A stretch of DNA of 64,000 nucleotides from Heterocephalus glaber (taxonomy: Eukaryota; Chordata; Mammalia; Rodentia; Bathyergidae), in assembly GCF_000247695.1 (NCBI RefSeq), contig NW_004624781.1:9651067-9715066 (forward strand). The letters run 5' to 3'. Below are positions 1-13,076 of the stretch, one piece after another. A program made the translations under genes and the position numbers. The notes under the pieces were generated by a model. That model saw nothing but the letters and a program-made list of their open reading frames with translations. It made no database searches and was not told the origin of the DNA. The stretch's first letter is position 1; each line of letters starts with the position of its first letter.

Positions 1-535
1 TTTATAGTGGCACAGTTTGTAATAGCTAAAGCTTGGAAGCAGCCCAAGTGCCCATCAACTGGAAACTGGATAAAGAAGATGTGGTTTTTTTATAAAATGG
101 AGTACCACTCAGCCATAAAGAACGGGAAACTAGAGTCATTTATAGCTAAATGGATGCATACTGAGGCCATAGTCTTAAGTGAAATAAATAGGACACACAT
201 GGGTAAATACCGCATAGTTTCTCTAGTGTGAGAAACTGAGACTGTAAATAAGGATTAAAAGGATTAATAACTAACAACTGATACTTTGAAATAGGAAAAG
301 GTCCAAAGGGGTAGGGGTGGTGGGAGAAGATGGGGAAAGGGAAGAATGGAAAGGAAAAATGATGAGAAAAGAAAAAAAAAAAGGAAACAAAGTATGTAAA
401 TAGTGAAGGACCCACAGGTAATGGGGAAAAAATAAGAACCAAGATACATCGTGTACAGGTACAAGCACCCAATGATAAATGTAAACATATTGTATACCTA
501 AAATGTACCAATAAAAGAATTTAAGCAAAAAACAA
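1..535 (+). mobile_element. LINE-1 3' end (ORF2 tail and 3' UTR)
   Basis: The opening reads like the end of L1 ORF2 (cccatcaactgg...ataaagaag, then actcagccataaag and aaatggatgcatactgag). It continues through a purine-rich 3' UTR to a tail with caagcacccaatgataaa and ctaaaatgtaccaataaa, then CAA-rich bases at 527-550. The 5' part is cut by the window. The same tail occurs in reverse at 23440-23560. Confidence 0.8.
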
Positions 536-778
536 CAACAACAACAAAAACTGGGGTTGGAGGAGTTAGTGGGTTTCACTGTGAGCAGTCCTAGACAGAC
601 CATGGTACAGATGATATTTGTGCTACACACGCAAACGGATCAGCCAATGGTTTTCAAGTATTACTTCACATTCATCTGTCTTCACCTTCCTTCCTCTAGT
701 AATCTTTTAAATTCATTCTATATTTGCTACCGTTCTATGATTCCACCTGCTCTGCTACTCTCATTCTCCCACTCAAAG

Positions 779-781
<3 letters not shown>

Positions 782-812
<31 letters not shown>
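782..812. repeat. (CA)n microsatellite
   Basis: About 15 uninterrupted CA dinucleotides, likely length-polymorphic. Confidence 0.95.
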
Positions 813-816
<4 letters not shown>

Positions 817-1149
817 TTGCTGCAGATTCTAGGAACTCAGTACAGACCTGTAAGTGAACAAATAAGTGAAAAACAGACCAACATGCCCCAGGACAAGTTT
901 TAATAAGGTACTTTCAAGACCAGTTTCACTAGAACCATGGACATGTGGAGGGAAGGAAGGTAAACACCTTTTACTTTCTAACATGCCAGTGGGCAGGCCG
1001 ATAGCTACGTGTGGGTTCCGGACTCACTGTGCTTTGGGTCCTGGGTCTCTGTAAGTCTAGCCTCAGTTTATCTCCTAAATGGATACAACAGTCCTTTCCT
1101 TATGGTGAGGTTATATAAATGAATGCATATAAAGGGATATTAACAGAAT

Positions 1150-1235
1150 TTCCCTGGTGTAGGGCCTGGGCATCAGGGTTCTTTAAATTCCTCAGGTGAT
1201 TCTCCTATATAGCTCTACCTGTGAACCACTGTTCC
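1150..1235 (+). mobile_element. MER5/hAT-Charlie-like fragment
   Basis: Reads ...catcagggttctttaaattc then ctcaggtgattctcctata and ends tgtgaaccactgttccag, matching the typical 3' half of MER5-type elements (..aggtgattct..gaaccactg). Family call from memory. Confidence 0.45.
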
Positions 1236-1599
1236 AGATTCAGATGGTGGCACTTGCACCGCTTAATTGTAAGAGGCGTGTATCATTTTTGTCTAAGACA
1301 ATACATACTGTAAGGACATCAGGTGGAGAATAGTTACGGCCCTGGGTCTGAGTAGCTAAGCAGTCCATGGGCATCGTTAAATGGCTTCTCTACAGTGGCT
1401 AACAGAAGGTGGCAGCACTAGAATTTAATGGTGAAAGACTGAACGTTTTTCCCCTCAGAAAAGAATAAGATAAGAATTTTATTTGCACATGTTTACCAAC
1501 CCTGTACTAGAATTCCTACCCAGTGCAAAAAGGCAAGAAAAAGAAAGGATACAGATGGGAAAGGAAAAATAAAGCGTTTTATTTTTCTGCAGGTGACAT

Positions 1600-3060
1600 G
1601 AACATCTGCAGAGAAAATTCAAAGGGATTTGTATGTAAAAAATCAAACTTCTCAGATTAATGAGTTTGGCAGCATCACAGGATATAAGGTCAACATATGC
1701 ACACCAATTACATTTCCATGTACGAGTAACGAAAAGCAGGAAATGAAAATGGGAAAAAGCAGTGCCATTTAGAAAAGCATAAAAATTATTAAACAGCTAG
1801 GTTAAATTTGACAGTAGATATATAAGACTCAAACACTAAAAACTCCACAACATTTCTCTCCACTGCTGAGAAATATTAAAGACCTAAAAAACGGGAGAGA
1901 TATACTGTGTTCATGGGTCAGGAGACTCAGTATTAAGATGTCACTTCTCCCAAATCAATCTATAGGTTCGACACAATCCCAATCAAATTCCCAACTGGTT
2001 TTTAAAAAAAATTAAAATTGATAAGATTTTCCTAAAATGTGTAATAAGTACAAAGGAGCTAGAATGGCTGATGGTATTTTGAAAAAGAACAGAGTTGAAT
2101 GTCTTAAACTACTTAATTTCAAGACCTATAAAGATATAATAATTGAAACAACATGATATTGCTATACAGACATACAGAAGATTAGAGCAAAGAAAGAGTT
2201 CCTTAACAGATTTACATATATGATAAACTAATTTTCAATAAACGTGCTAAGGCACCTTGAATTCAGTGGGGATAGATTTTTTTTTTTTATTAACAGTGCT
2301 GGATTAACTGGATAGCCATAGGTAAGAAAATGAACCTTTCCCTTTTTCAACAGCATACACATAAATTAACTAGAAATACATTATAATATAAGTATGAGAA
2401 TTGAAACTATATAAAAGAAAACAGGAAAATACTTTTAGTAATCCTAGATTTGGTAAAGATTCTTAATAGATGCTGAAATAAAAAATTACAGGAGAAATGA
2501 ATTGGACTTCATTAAAATTATACATAAGCTTTTGATCGTCAATAGACACCATTATCCACAAAATGGAATGCTATTCAGCCATAAAAAAGAATGAAGTTTT
2601 ACTACCTGCTACAACATGAATGGATTTAAAAACCACTATGTTAAGTGGAAGAAGCCAGTCACAAAAGACCATATTGTGGGGCCGGGGATTTAGCTCAGTG
2701 GTTCTGCCGCCTGCCTTGCAAGTGCAACAACCCAAGTTCGATCCCCGGTACCAAAAGAAAAGAAAAAAGAAGAAGACCATATTGCACGGTTCTATTTATA
2801 TGAAAAGTCCATAACAGGCAAATCTGTAGATAGAGGTCATTGCCCAGGTGTAAGAATGGAGTGGGGTGAATGGAGCATGACTGCTAATAGATGTGAACTT
2901 TCTTATGGGTAATGAAAATGTTCCAATAACAAATTATGGTGCCAGTTACATAAGTCTGTAAATATACTAAAAACCAATGAATTGTACACTTTGAAAGGAT
3001 GGATTTTATTGTATGTAAAGTATATTTCAGTGGCGACATTTAAAGACAGAGAATCAATAG
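1600..3060 (+). mobile_element. Old LINE-1 (ORF2 remnant to 3' end), with SINE insert
   Basis: Segments resemble degenerate L1 ORF2 (ggatataaggtcaacatatg; ccaatcaaattcccaactgg; aaatggaatgctattcagcc; atgttaagtggaagaagcc). It carries many frameshifts and stops and is split at 2677 by an ID-like SINE. Confidence 0.65.
2677..2772 (+). mobile_element. ID-like tRNA-derived SINE
   Basis: Starts gggccggggatttagctcag (tRNA box A region), continues to gttcgatccccgg (box B), then an A-rich AAAAGAAAAG tail. Perfect 12-bp target duplications aagaccatattg flank it at 2665-2676 and 2773-2784, so insertion into the older L1 is recent. Confidence 0.92.
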
Positions 3061-3839
3061 GCATTCAAAAGAAGAGAATGGGAAGTGAACTATAGCTCTA
3101 AAAATAACTTGATGACTTATGCAAACAGCAAAATTCAGTTCATCTTCAATGTTTTCTATCAATTCACCCTAAAACTTATTACCTGAGGTATAACAGATGT
3201 ATTTTGATCTTACTTTCCTATTTATCTAAGTTCTATCTGCACACTTCCCCCGTCAACTCTGCAGAGCTGTCATTTTCTTTCTTTTTCATTTTAGTACTAC
3301 ACATTTGGCTCCCTTGCCCCTGCAAGACATTATTATTAAAAGGAAAAGATAAGCCACACCCTGAGAGAGCATATATCTGAAAAGAACTTGTATCCCGGAG
3401 TCTTAGTCACTTTCTCATCGGTGAGACCTAATACCCGCCACACACAACTTCTAAGAGAGGTTGGGTGGTGTTGTGGGAGGAATGGCATGGCGATGAGCCA
3501 GGGTGGAGGAAAGCTGCTTACATCATGCTGGTCAGGAAGCAGAGTGAGAAGGGAGGAGCCAGACAGGGAGGTATATATAGCCTTCCCGGTCACGGCTCCC
3601 GTGACCTGACTCTTCTGACCGGGTCCCCTATCCTAACAGCACATTCCACCATGGATTCATCAGGGATTAATCAACTGATGAGTATAGCACTCCCATGATC
3701 CAATCACCTTCCAAATGTCCAACCTCTCAACACATGAGTCTCCTGAGGTATACTCCAGCAGAACGTATTCTAAAAGCTCAATGAAACAGAAAATCCCCAA
3801 ATAGGGAGAAGACCTCAGCACACGTTGTACCAAACAAGA

Positions 3840-4655
3840 TATACAGAAGTGAAACAAGTACATAAAAAGATAATCAACGCTGTAAATTAAAATCACGAGG
3901 TATCTCTACACACTCAATAGGATGGTTAAAACTATGGGCTGGGGATTTAGCTCAGTGGTTTCTGCCGCCTGCTGGGCAACCACAAGGACCCAAGTTTGAT
4001 CCCCGGTACAAAAAAAAAAACTAAAACACCTGACTCTGAAAGTGGAAACAAAGATGTAGAGCAAATGGTATTCTCACCCAGTGCTGGAAAAAATGTATAA
4101 TAGTAAAACCATGATGGAAAAGAGTTTGGTAGTTTTCTCAAAGAGTTAAACATAAACCGACTCTTCATGACACTAACACTTCTAGGTATTTATCCAAGAC
4201 AAATGAATATATCTTGATAGAAAACTTGCATATGAGTGTTCTTCAAAGCTTTATTTGTAATAACCAAAACCTGAAAACAGCCCAACTGTCCATCAACAGG
4301 TGAATGGATAAACACATTAGGACACATCCATACAATGGAAAACTACTCAGCAATCATGGGGACAAGTTATTGATGACACATTGCAATGTGGATGGAATAG
4401 AAAGAAATCAGACAAAAGGTATGTGTTCTTTGAGTCCATGGATATAAAAGTCTTGAAAATAGAAACAGCCACATTAATAAGAAGCAGGTCAGGGGATTCC
4501 AGGAAATTTTGAGGGTTGATAAAATATATTCATTAATTTGATTGTGGTTATGCTGCTACAGATGTATGCACTCCTGTCAATACTCAAATCGTACACTTTC
4601 AATGAGTGTTGTTTATTGTATATTAGTTATATCTCATTAGAGCTGGAAAAAACTT
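3840..4655 (+). mobile_element. Old LINE-1 3' fragment with SINE insert
   Basis: Degenerate L1 3'-end wording such as aacagcccaactgtccatca, ggtgaatggataaacacatt and ctactcagcaatcatgggg. Interrupted by the SINE at 3935. Confidence 0.6.
3935..4021 (+). mobile_element. ID-like tRNA-derived SINE
   Basis: Body gggctggggatttagctcag ... gtttgatccccggtac with a poly(A) tail. Flanking duplications are short or unclear (aaaact). Inserted in an old L1. Confidence 0.88.
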
Positions 4656-6632
4656 ACAGGTGTGGTGGAAGAGTCACTTAAATCATCAAGGTAGAATGAT
4701 TAAAGATTTCTGTCTTTAACAGAAGAGGGCTTGAGGTAGAGAAAGTACCACTTCTGTGCATACTGCGCCCTCTAAGTTAAAGTACCCCAACATTAGATAA
4801 GGTAGGAGGAAAGGAGTTCTATTTTTATTTCACATTAAATCAACACAACTCCTAATAGCAGGCAACAGACAGATCCAAATTCAATTCTGCCAGCAGAAGT
4901 GAATTTTAACCCTGTCAGAGATCTCATAGTTTTGCAGAAATACTCAAGTGTAAGGCAAGGTGGCTCTTTCTTGGCCTGCAAGGATTATACAGCAAATGCA
5001 GGTGGCCAACACCCTTCCACTGGGTGTCCCAAAAACTTCCTTGAGCAGCTCCCAGGGCAACAGGATAGTGGCTCTGCCTATGTGAAATCCTGTGTGTTGT
5101 GGAGAGGTGAATGGACTCTCCAAAAAATAGGACACCTGAGGAAGGAATCCAGATTTGGAGCCTGTATCTTCCAAAAGATTCCAAGTGAGCTTCTGGGTCT
5201 ATGACCCCTCTACAGTTCAAGGACCATTCTGCACGTCTGTGCTCATGTTTCTTTGGTGAAGGTGGTGGGTGGGAGCTAAAAGGGGTCCAAGACCCACAAA
5301 AGTTCAAGAGTGCTAAAATCATGTTCTTATTTGTGCCTACATAGAGGAAAAAGAGGACAGGGTTGGGAAAGACATAAAGCTAATTACTGACACATTTCTT
5401 TAAAATTAAGGGCCCAAAGCAAACACAATATGTTAATTAACAAAGTCAGTTAATTATAGATGGTGGATGCATGGATGTTCATATTATTTTCTGTATTTTT
5501 AAGCTTTTTTCAAAGTACTACTAGAATGTAGTGCCCAGAAAAGATGGAAGAATCCTGGGCTCTAAGGTCTTTTATCTGAAAGGCTAAAACAGTGTAAGTT
5601 CATCCACATTTTTAAGCACCTAAATTTAAGACAAGTGGCCCACTAAAGAAGAGCCAGGACCCTCCTTGTATACCTTAGAATCAATTTAGTTCTCCAGATA
5701 GGTGGATACTTTAAACCTTAATTTCTAAGAGCTTTTTCTTTCTCCTTTTATAAAAACTGGATGATTACCTGGCCTGTGTTCAGCCTTCAGGGTCTCACCT
5801 ATTCTCTTTGAGTTTCTACAAACAAAGATCAATTTTTCACGCATTCTAGGAGGGCTATCCCAAGACCTGCTACAGTTCTGGTTTAGGCTAAATTTGCTTC
5901 ACAATAGAGACACCACAGTCACCTGGTCATACATGATCTCTCTGCAAAGACCAAGGGGTAGGGTGTGTGTATGGGTCTAGTTTTATTTTTAATTGCTTTT
6001 TTCTATTGTCTGTAAATATTTAATCTTAATATTCTTTCTTCTACCCTAAAGAGAACTTGCACAAAATTCTGATGTCTTTAAATTAGCAATTTGGCTTTCA
6101 GATTCTATCAGTTAGAATTCCCTCTGAAAATGCAATGAGTTTCCATGCTGAGCACATTCTCATTTTCTTCATCTCCGGGCACCTGGCCTCTTCCGACTTG
6201 CGGCTTGCAGGCCCCTCAGTGTGTCACAATCCTCCTTGCTCTTAGCCTACTTTCAGCCCAGATCTCTTCAAAGTCTGCTCTGTTGCGGGAGATGGAATGA
6301 ATAATATGAAGTGTGAAGAACTTATTTTTAGCAGTAGAACTTGGATGTTGATAAAGGCTCACACTTTAGGTGACAGAGCTCTCATAGTGGTTCTATAATT
6401 TTTAGTTAGGAACTTGAAATTTTTTGTAGAGTTTATGATAATTCCCTAGAAAGAGGCTTGTTTCTTTCCTATATTTTTAAATTAGAAAGTACCCTTCAAA
6501 GAGTGTGTCTACCTTGCTAAAGAGAATAAAAATACATCTACGAACCAGTAAATACACAATGCTATTTCATTCACATCCTTGGCTGTCACAGCTATCAGCA
6601 CCTATCATCCTTAAGGTATAAAAACCAAATTC

Positions 6633-6716
6633 ATTTTTTTGGTACCGGGGATGGAACTCAGGACCTTGCGCTTGTGAGGCAGGCGGCAGAACCACTGAGC
6701 TAAATCCCCGGCCCCC
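6633..6716 (-). mobile_element. ID-like tRNA-derived SINE, minus
   Basis: Reverse-complement body (ggtaccggggatggaactca ... tgagctaaatccccggccc). Perfect 12-bp duplications aaaaccaaattc at 6621-6632 and 6717-6728. Confidence 0.92.
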
Positions 6717-7959
6717 AAAACCAAATTCTTATTGCAAAAGATGAGATGATGGACTCTATATAAAGTTAGTTTTTACCATCATTTGGCTTTTCTTCCTACC
6801 AATAATTTCATTTTAGCACTAGCTTCCAAAATCCTCTGAACAGTCTGGGACAAATACAACATTCCTGTGTCTACTGTAAGCATGGACTACAACGGAAAAT
6901 AATTGCATACAACAATGCAAAATGCAGATGGCCGCCTTCAGCAGATATGTCAACGCCCAAGTGGATAAGACATAAGGTTTGAGTCCTGCACTATAGCGGA
7001 TACAGGAAGAATCCACGACAGAACGCAACTAAGATGTGAACAGCCACAGGAAAGCACATGCAGCCATAAAGTACAATGCATTCTTACCGGGGCCCTGGGA
7101 AAGAAATGAGTGGTCTCCCCTCTTCCCTCCTCATCTCCAGTCCCCAAGACACTGCTCAACTGCTCAGGCAGCCCTTAAGCGAGGCCCTCTGCCGGTGCAG
7201 CCTGGGTAGAGTTCCTGGAACTTCTTTAATGCTCGGAGACTCTGGACCCTCCGGCCCGCTTCAGGCACAGTGAACAGCCATTTGCCAGTCAATTGGAGGG
7301 ATGCTCCCCGACTACACTGGGATGCCTTGTCTCACCTGTCTGCCCAACAAGGGTAGGGTGTGAAGTCAGCCTGAGGTCAGGGAGGGGACCCTGTCAGGGT
7401 GCTGTTTCCTTCTCCAATGGGAGAATGTTCTTAAGAAAGGAGTGCCCTTCTCCCCCAAATCAGCTGCCTTTTTTCTGGAGCATGAACAGGGATTGCTCCA
7501 CTCTACTGACCATCTCCAAGGTTGCCTGCCTTCTTCTATGGGTGTGCAGCTCTGTTAAGAGATGAAGCTGGAGGTGGCCTTCCATGCAGCAACACTTGTG
7601 AGGTGACTCACCCAGGGCAAAGGTGGAACTTGCTAGCCTGGACTACAACCATCAAGTTAGTGATTAACCTGCCTAGGTAAGGGAGGACAGTTCACTAATG
7701 AATGGGATGGAAGAGTGGGGAATTAGAAAGAAGGTGTTCCTGCAAAACCTCCCTCCCTGCCATGAACAAGACAAAAACAAAAGCATGTGAGAGAAAACAG
7801 AGAGAAGAGGCGGATTGCAGGAGGGAGCTTGCACTTAGGAAGCAGAGCAGGTATCATCACTCCAAGCCTGGAAACAGCCTCTTCCAGGTGGGAGACCTCG
7901 GCAGGCACTCAGCAGATCTCTCAGCCCAGAGTCCTGGGTTTCCTGAGAAGTTCATCTAA

Positions 7960-8060
7960 TCCTCAACACAAGCCTGCTAAATAGCCAAGGAAACCAACGT
8001 CCAGGTAAGACCTGGGCCAAGCAGCTATTTACCCAGCACGGGCAGGATTTGAACTCTAAA
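7960..8060 (-). mobile_element. Possible MIR relic, minus
   Basis: Reads aatcctcaacacaagcctgc, then ccaaggaaaccaacgtccag and ggcaggatttgaac, like the reverse complement of a MIR core. Strongly diverged. Confidence 0.35.
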
Positions 8061-9735
8061 CCTGTTTTCACAACACTGTCCTATATTTCATTATAACAAG
8101 GCTCTAAGGGACTCAGAATAAACGCAGTAGTCACCCCTCACCCACATTCCCCAAGGTCAACCACAGTCTGAAGAGTAAATGGAAAACGCCTGGAATGAGC
8201 AGCCCCAGAGCCCTGGGTTTCCTGAAATGCTCCTTTAACCCTAAATGCGCTTATTAAATAAATTGGTAATGATTGATTCTTTACTAGTTTTGCTGTTAAT
8301 CTTACTATGCATAATTTAAAATTAAACTTGATCACAGGTGATTATACACAGGAATAAACATAGTACATATATTTGGCCAGCTGTGACCCTCCTGGAATAT
8401 ATACTCCGAGGATAAAGGGATCACTGTGTGTTGTTCCAAAAAGAAGGAGTCGCCTTTTGGAAGCCTTGCTGGATTTATTCTCTTTGCCCCGAATTCCGGA
8501 TGAAACACCCTCACTGTATCACAACACACCCAGCTCACGTGACCACTGAGGCCCCTTGTCTGAGTGTGACAGGCCAAGACGTTCTTTCCTCAGCCCACAT
8601 GCTTTACCTTGATTTCTACTCACAGGGGTTCAGACCTTGGGAGCCCAAAGCTCATGATTCCAGATGAGCTATTCTCCCAAAAGATTTCATCAGTAATGAC
8701 CACAGTTACCAGGATGCAGAATAAAAATAACGACCCCTTAGAAGATCTAAAATGGTTAACATCAGATGATGATTATTATTTTTTTTCTTGGTTTTTTATA
8801 GAGGATAACTTATTTTTAAGGCTAAGGCAGTGGGATGCTAGAATGGGCACAGAACTGGAATAAAGATAATTGGGATTTGGTCCCAGGTCTATTGCTGAAC
8901 AGCAACGCGACCTCAATCAAGGGACAAACTTCTGTGGGTCTTGAATCATTCTGGCTGGCTCACGTGGTTGTGCAGGACAAAGGGGAAAAACTAAGAATGC
9001 CCAGGCAACAGAAGGCTTGAGCCCTCCTCTAGGCAGGGAGGTTGTGGACAGGAAGAGGGTCCACTATGTGTCTTTTTTAGGTCTGGAAGACCAGGGGCAG
9101 GGCAGATACCAACTCTCTTCCAAACACACTCTCTCAGAGCCTGCCCTAGACCTTACAAGGTTCTAAAGATGTGCCCTGTGCCTGCTTCCTGGATCTCCAT
9201 GGTTAGATCTTCCCGACGTGCAAGGAGTCAGGCCACCCCAGGAACTGGGAGTCTGGCATCTTCCATTTCTGCCTTCTGAATCCAGCACCACACTGGGCAC
9301 ACCGGCCTGGGGAGTCACTGTCACCACGATCTAAGGTATTCATTCCAGGACGGGAGGCAGTAATGAGAGGCCACAGCCACCTTCGGCATCAGCATCGGTC
9401 CTCCCTAGCATGTCCTCACAGGATGAGCCAGGTCTCTGGGACAAGAGTCTCGATACTTTTCAGGGGTGGCGCCACCCTCCACACCTCCTCTGCCTGCTCC
9501 TCTTCCATGCTAGTCCTGCCTCTTTGGTGCCAGAGAGCGCCTGGCTCTCCTGGATTCTATGGTAGCTGCCATTACCTGCACACTGCACCTTCTGCTCCAC
9601 ATACTGATCCAACTTTTCCATTCGGCCCACACCCAGCCTCACAGGAGGCGCCTGGGAGGGCCGTGACCAAATCAGCCAGGTCAGGGGACTGTGACACAGC
9701 TCCTCCCAAGGCCCCCAAGCCAGGCCGCTCCTCAC

Positions 9736-9843
9736 CACCAGGACGTGCTCCAGAAGGTCCAGGTAGCCCAGGGTGCACTCCGTCCCGTACCGCAAGGCCC
9801 GAGTTCGCACCTCATCGCTGACGTCAGGGTGGAAGGATGCTTG
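9736..9843 (-). CDS. TLN2: TLN2 exon 20 of 20 in window: R12, last exon seen
   Basis: 108 nt, 36 codons, phase 0-0: QASFHPDVSDEVRTRALRYG then TECTLGYLDLLEHVLV. Acceptor ..ctccag|CAA, donor GTG|gtgagg. About talin-1 2220-2255, within R12 (to about 2294). The next talin segment (ILQKPTPE...) is not found in the remaining 9.7 kb, so the following exon must lie left of the window. SFHPDVSDEVRTRAL replaces talin-1 AYHPEVAPDVRLRAL, again pointing to talin-2. Confidence 0.95.
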
Positions 9844-10337
9844 CTGGAGAGAGAAAGGGATGTTGAGGTCTTAGAGCAGGAGGAAGGAGCCTTGGATGGG
9901 CGGCTCACTACCCACAGTGCTGGGAAAAGTGCAGCTGGACCCTTGGCTTCGGAGAAGCCTGCCCACTTCCCCAGGAGGTTCTCTCACGTGTGTGTGCCGA
10001 CTCTGACAGGAACACCTGAGTCCAGTTCTTTTCTCTCCCCATTCCCACCCTCCATTTTTTCAAATTAAAAAAATCCTACATGCACCAAAGCATCCAGAAA
10101 AGACTTGGAATTAGTTTTCAGCAGGACATACTGACCACCTCTGCCTTGCTCAGTCACAGGGAGGGCTCTGTAACCAGGATGCTTCTCAGGCACCGTAAAA
10201 AACTCACCCCACTCTACCCAAATGGTGAGAAAGGCAAACCAGAGGACACGCCCAACAGCATGTTACCCCTTTTTCTTGCACTCGTGGCCTGCCACCTCCA
10301 GTTGGGCATGACGTACCACTTCAAATGGCATTGTGAT

Positions 10338-10480
10338 TCATAGGGTTGTCAGATAAAACACCCAGTTAGATCTGAATTTTGGATAAAACGTAACCAGTTA
10401 AACCAGAATTTCAGATCAAAAATAAAAAACCTTTTTAGTACAAGTATGCAATAACTTGTCTTTTATTTGCAAAAACTGGT
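10338..10480. repeat. Old AT-rich interspersed repeat tail, family not named
   Basis: Begins ggttgtcagataaaacaccc and continues ccagaatttcagatcaaaaa, then agtacaagtatgcaataact. The wording resembles an ancient L1-type 3' tail, but I cannot name the family. Confidence 0.35.
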
Positions 10481-11034
10481 AACCTTACCCCCTTGGCCAT
10501 TCTTCCTCCTCTAGCTTTACTCTGGAAAGAATTTGGTGGGGAGGCCTTCAGAAATACATAAAATACACAAGTACAAGTAAGCCACAGATCAAGACAAACA
10601 GAAATCAGACATTAGAACGAAAGGTGAGGCTGAAGGGGAATACCGACAGCCCCCATGATCCCCCATGCAGGCCGCTCTCCCTAGGGACGGGGTGCAGGTG
10701 GTACACCTGTGGATCCTCCCCTGCTCTGTCCCCACCTCTGACAGTGGCCAGCATCTGTCAGTTAGGAGCCAGGTTTGACTCATCTGAGGCTAAGGAGCCT
10801 CAGAGGCAGAAACAGGAGCCCAGAGCCATGCTTGGACACAGCCACATCTTGTTCATTCCCACATTCGTGTCTCCAACACTGTGGCACAGGTCCATGTCTG
10901 TCTGAGGGGACATTGCCATGGGAAGATACAACCATTAGGTTCCTCAGTGTCACCTCTAGCAGTCCCGTGCAAGGCCCCCAATTAGGGCTGTGGGAGAGGT
11001 GAGGGTGAGGAGATCCTGTCTGCTGTGATGGCTC

Positions 11035-11350
11035 TGTAACTTGGCAGAGCCTTCGGGAGGACAATCTGACAATAATTAAAGTGTCATATCACTAATTCCA
11101 CTGCTGGAGTCTAGCCTAAGGAAATAATCCAGATATATCCAAAGATGTTCATTATATGAAAGTTCATGATAAAAAAAACGCAGACAACCTAAATATCTCC
11201 TAACAGGGGAAAGATAATATTCACTATCAGAGTATTTGGTAGTCATTAAAAAGTCAGTGGTAATGATTCACAGCAAGACAGAAACAGCCATGACACATCA
11301 CTGTACTGGCAGATAAGAAACTGTATCTAACATAAACACGCACATGAGAA
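11035..11350 (+). mobile_element. L1M-like 3' fragment
   Basis: Wording typical of ancient L1 3' ends: attccactgctggagtctag, cctaaggaaataatccagat, aaagatgttcattatatgaa, gacaacctaaatatctccta. Confidence 0.55.
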
Positions 11351-12057
11351 CAAGGACAGAAACATACACGGACATTCACTTGGGGACTGGGTAAGCCCAG
11401 GGGATTAGTGTGATCCTCCCCACTTGGACAAGATGAGCCCACACTGGTCTTGCTGCCCCAGTCAGGGTAAAGGCTGTGCTTAAACAGGGCAATGTGGCTC
11501 TTCTGTGTGATGTGTAAGACTTTCTTCCAGATCCACCACTCAGCAGCCTGGGTTCCTGTATGTGCCTTACTGCAGGTACCTCCTCCTAGCAAGCTGCCTC
11601 ATTTCCTGTCTACCAAGGGGCAAGGGACACAGGAGACCAAGAGAACTGTCAATGTGCCTAGGTTTGCTCCGTAAGTCCTCTCCTGATAGGTGCCTCAGGA
11701 CTGACACTTGTCAAGTCTGATTTTGGTGTGTGACACAAACATACAAGCTGCACAGCTCCAGATACTGTGTTGTTTTGCAAAGCCAAGATGGTCTGGGTCC
11801 AAGGGAGCTGAGGGTGGGCAGAAGCATCCACACTCTTCTACCTGAAAAGAGGGGAACCTGTGCAAGAGAAACTTAACTATCTGAACTGCATTCCATTTCT
11901 GCCTCAAGCACAGTCTTTTTCTATTTCTCGTTTCCTGTCAGTAACGTGGGGACAAAAGTGCCTGCCAATCGCCAGCCAAGGCAGCCTTAAGCGTCACAGC
12001 CAGGAGGCTACAGGCAGCAGAACCACACTAGCCATGGGGTCAGACAGCTGGTTTTAG

Positions 12058-12200
12058 CTCAGGTTCTGCTAGGGAAGAGCTGTGTGACCTTGATCATGCC
12101 ACTTAACCTCTCTGAGCCCATGTTACCATCTGACACACTGGAGCAATTACTCTTGCTCTAGTCTAGGATCAAATGAGAAAATACATACAAAGCCCCTTCA
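12058..12200 (+). mobile_element. MIR SINE
   Basis: Core tgtgaccttgatcatgccac followed by ttaacctctctgagcccatg matches the MIR core-SINE consensus. Confidence 0.7.
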
Positions 12201-12299
12201 AAACTATGAGGCGCTCTAAGTGGCACCATAACGCTTTGGGGCACATCTTGCCAGGTAAATCCAACTCTCTGGGTTTGTAACCCTTTGAGAGCTATCGCT

Positions 12300-12430
12300 T
12301 CTGTTGAGCAGAATCCACTGAGTAAAGAGAAATGGCAAATGCCTGTGGCTTCCGGACAGAGTCTGAACTCCCTGGCCTAGGCCTTCGCGAAAACGGCCTA
12401 CCTACTTGCTCACCCTTGCACCAGCCCTCT
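12300..12430 (+). mobile_element. L2-like fragment
   Basis: Reads gtctgaactccctggcctag, then ggcctacctacttgctcacc, resembling the L2 3' region. Diverged and called by eye. Confidence 0.35.
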
Positions 12431-13041
12431 TCCACCATACCTAGGAGACCCACAGCTGGGATGGTGTCTCCTGTGGCTAGGTCCTTGTAGCCCCCAGTAC
12501 TTCCAAACCATCTGCCCCTTCCGAGGGGTTCCCAAGAAGCCATCAGCATTGGACCCTGCAGCATCCTTCACATCCCAATAGTTAATCTTCCCCCTCTCCC
12601 TTGACCGTGGCAGAGGCAGCATCCATTGATTGCTCAACAGCAGTCAGCCTCACTGGGGCAACAGTGTTCCCAGAGGGGTGAAGGCCTGGGGTCAGGGTGC
12701 TTGGTGGGATGCACGGTGATGTGGGATTTTCATGGTTCGCTTTCTCAAAGGGTAAACAATTATAGTAAAATATAGGTCTTCGGGGCCTCTTCACAAGTGC
12801 AGGCTCAGAGCAGCTGCCCTTGTCACCCAAGCATCAGAAGGTTTCTCAGGGATGTCCAGCACGGAGAGCAAGACATGGTTCACGAATTCCTGTACTCCTC
12901 TAACCCACTTCCTCACCCAGTGAGGGCAACACCTCTCCTGGCACAAAACGCCTGAGCCAGGGAGGCAGGAGGGCGCTGGGGGAGAGGGAACATGGTGTGT
13001 ACGTGCAGCACCCAGAGTCTCCTTTGCTGCTGCCAGAGGGA

Positions 13042-13076
13042 CCCCCCCCCATTAGCCTTGGGCGCGGGGGGGGGGG
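13042..13076. repeat. C9 ... G11 homopolymer pair
   Basis: Nine C (13042-13050) and eleven G (13066-13076) separated by 15 bases. They could pair as a hairpin, form a G-quadruplex, or be an assembly-length error. Confidence 0.85.

Larger units (their letters stand above)
1..9735 (-). other. TLN2: TLN2 intron downstream of exon 20 (incomplete)
   Basis: No coding exon is recognised. It holds an L1 3' end (1-535), a CA repeat (782-812), a MER5-like fragment (about 1150-1235), an older L1 body (about 1600-3060) with a SINE in it, a second old L1 (about 3840-4655) with a SINE in it, a minus-strand SINE (6633-6716) and a possible MIR relic (about 7960-8060). Between about 4660 and 6630, and from 8060 to 9735, I see no recognisable repeat or gene. 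Confidence 0.85.

Noticed and set aside
782..812. CRISPR-like or other patterned array
   Set aside because: It is a simple CA microsatellite; no spaced repeats exist in this eukaryotic window.
2677..2750. tRNA genes suggested by box A and box B motifs
   Set aside because: These are tRNA-derived SINEs with A-rich tails and target duplications, not folded tRNA genes.
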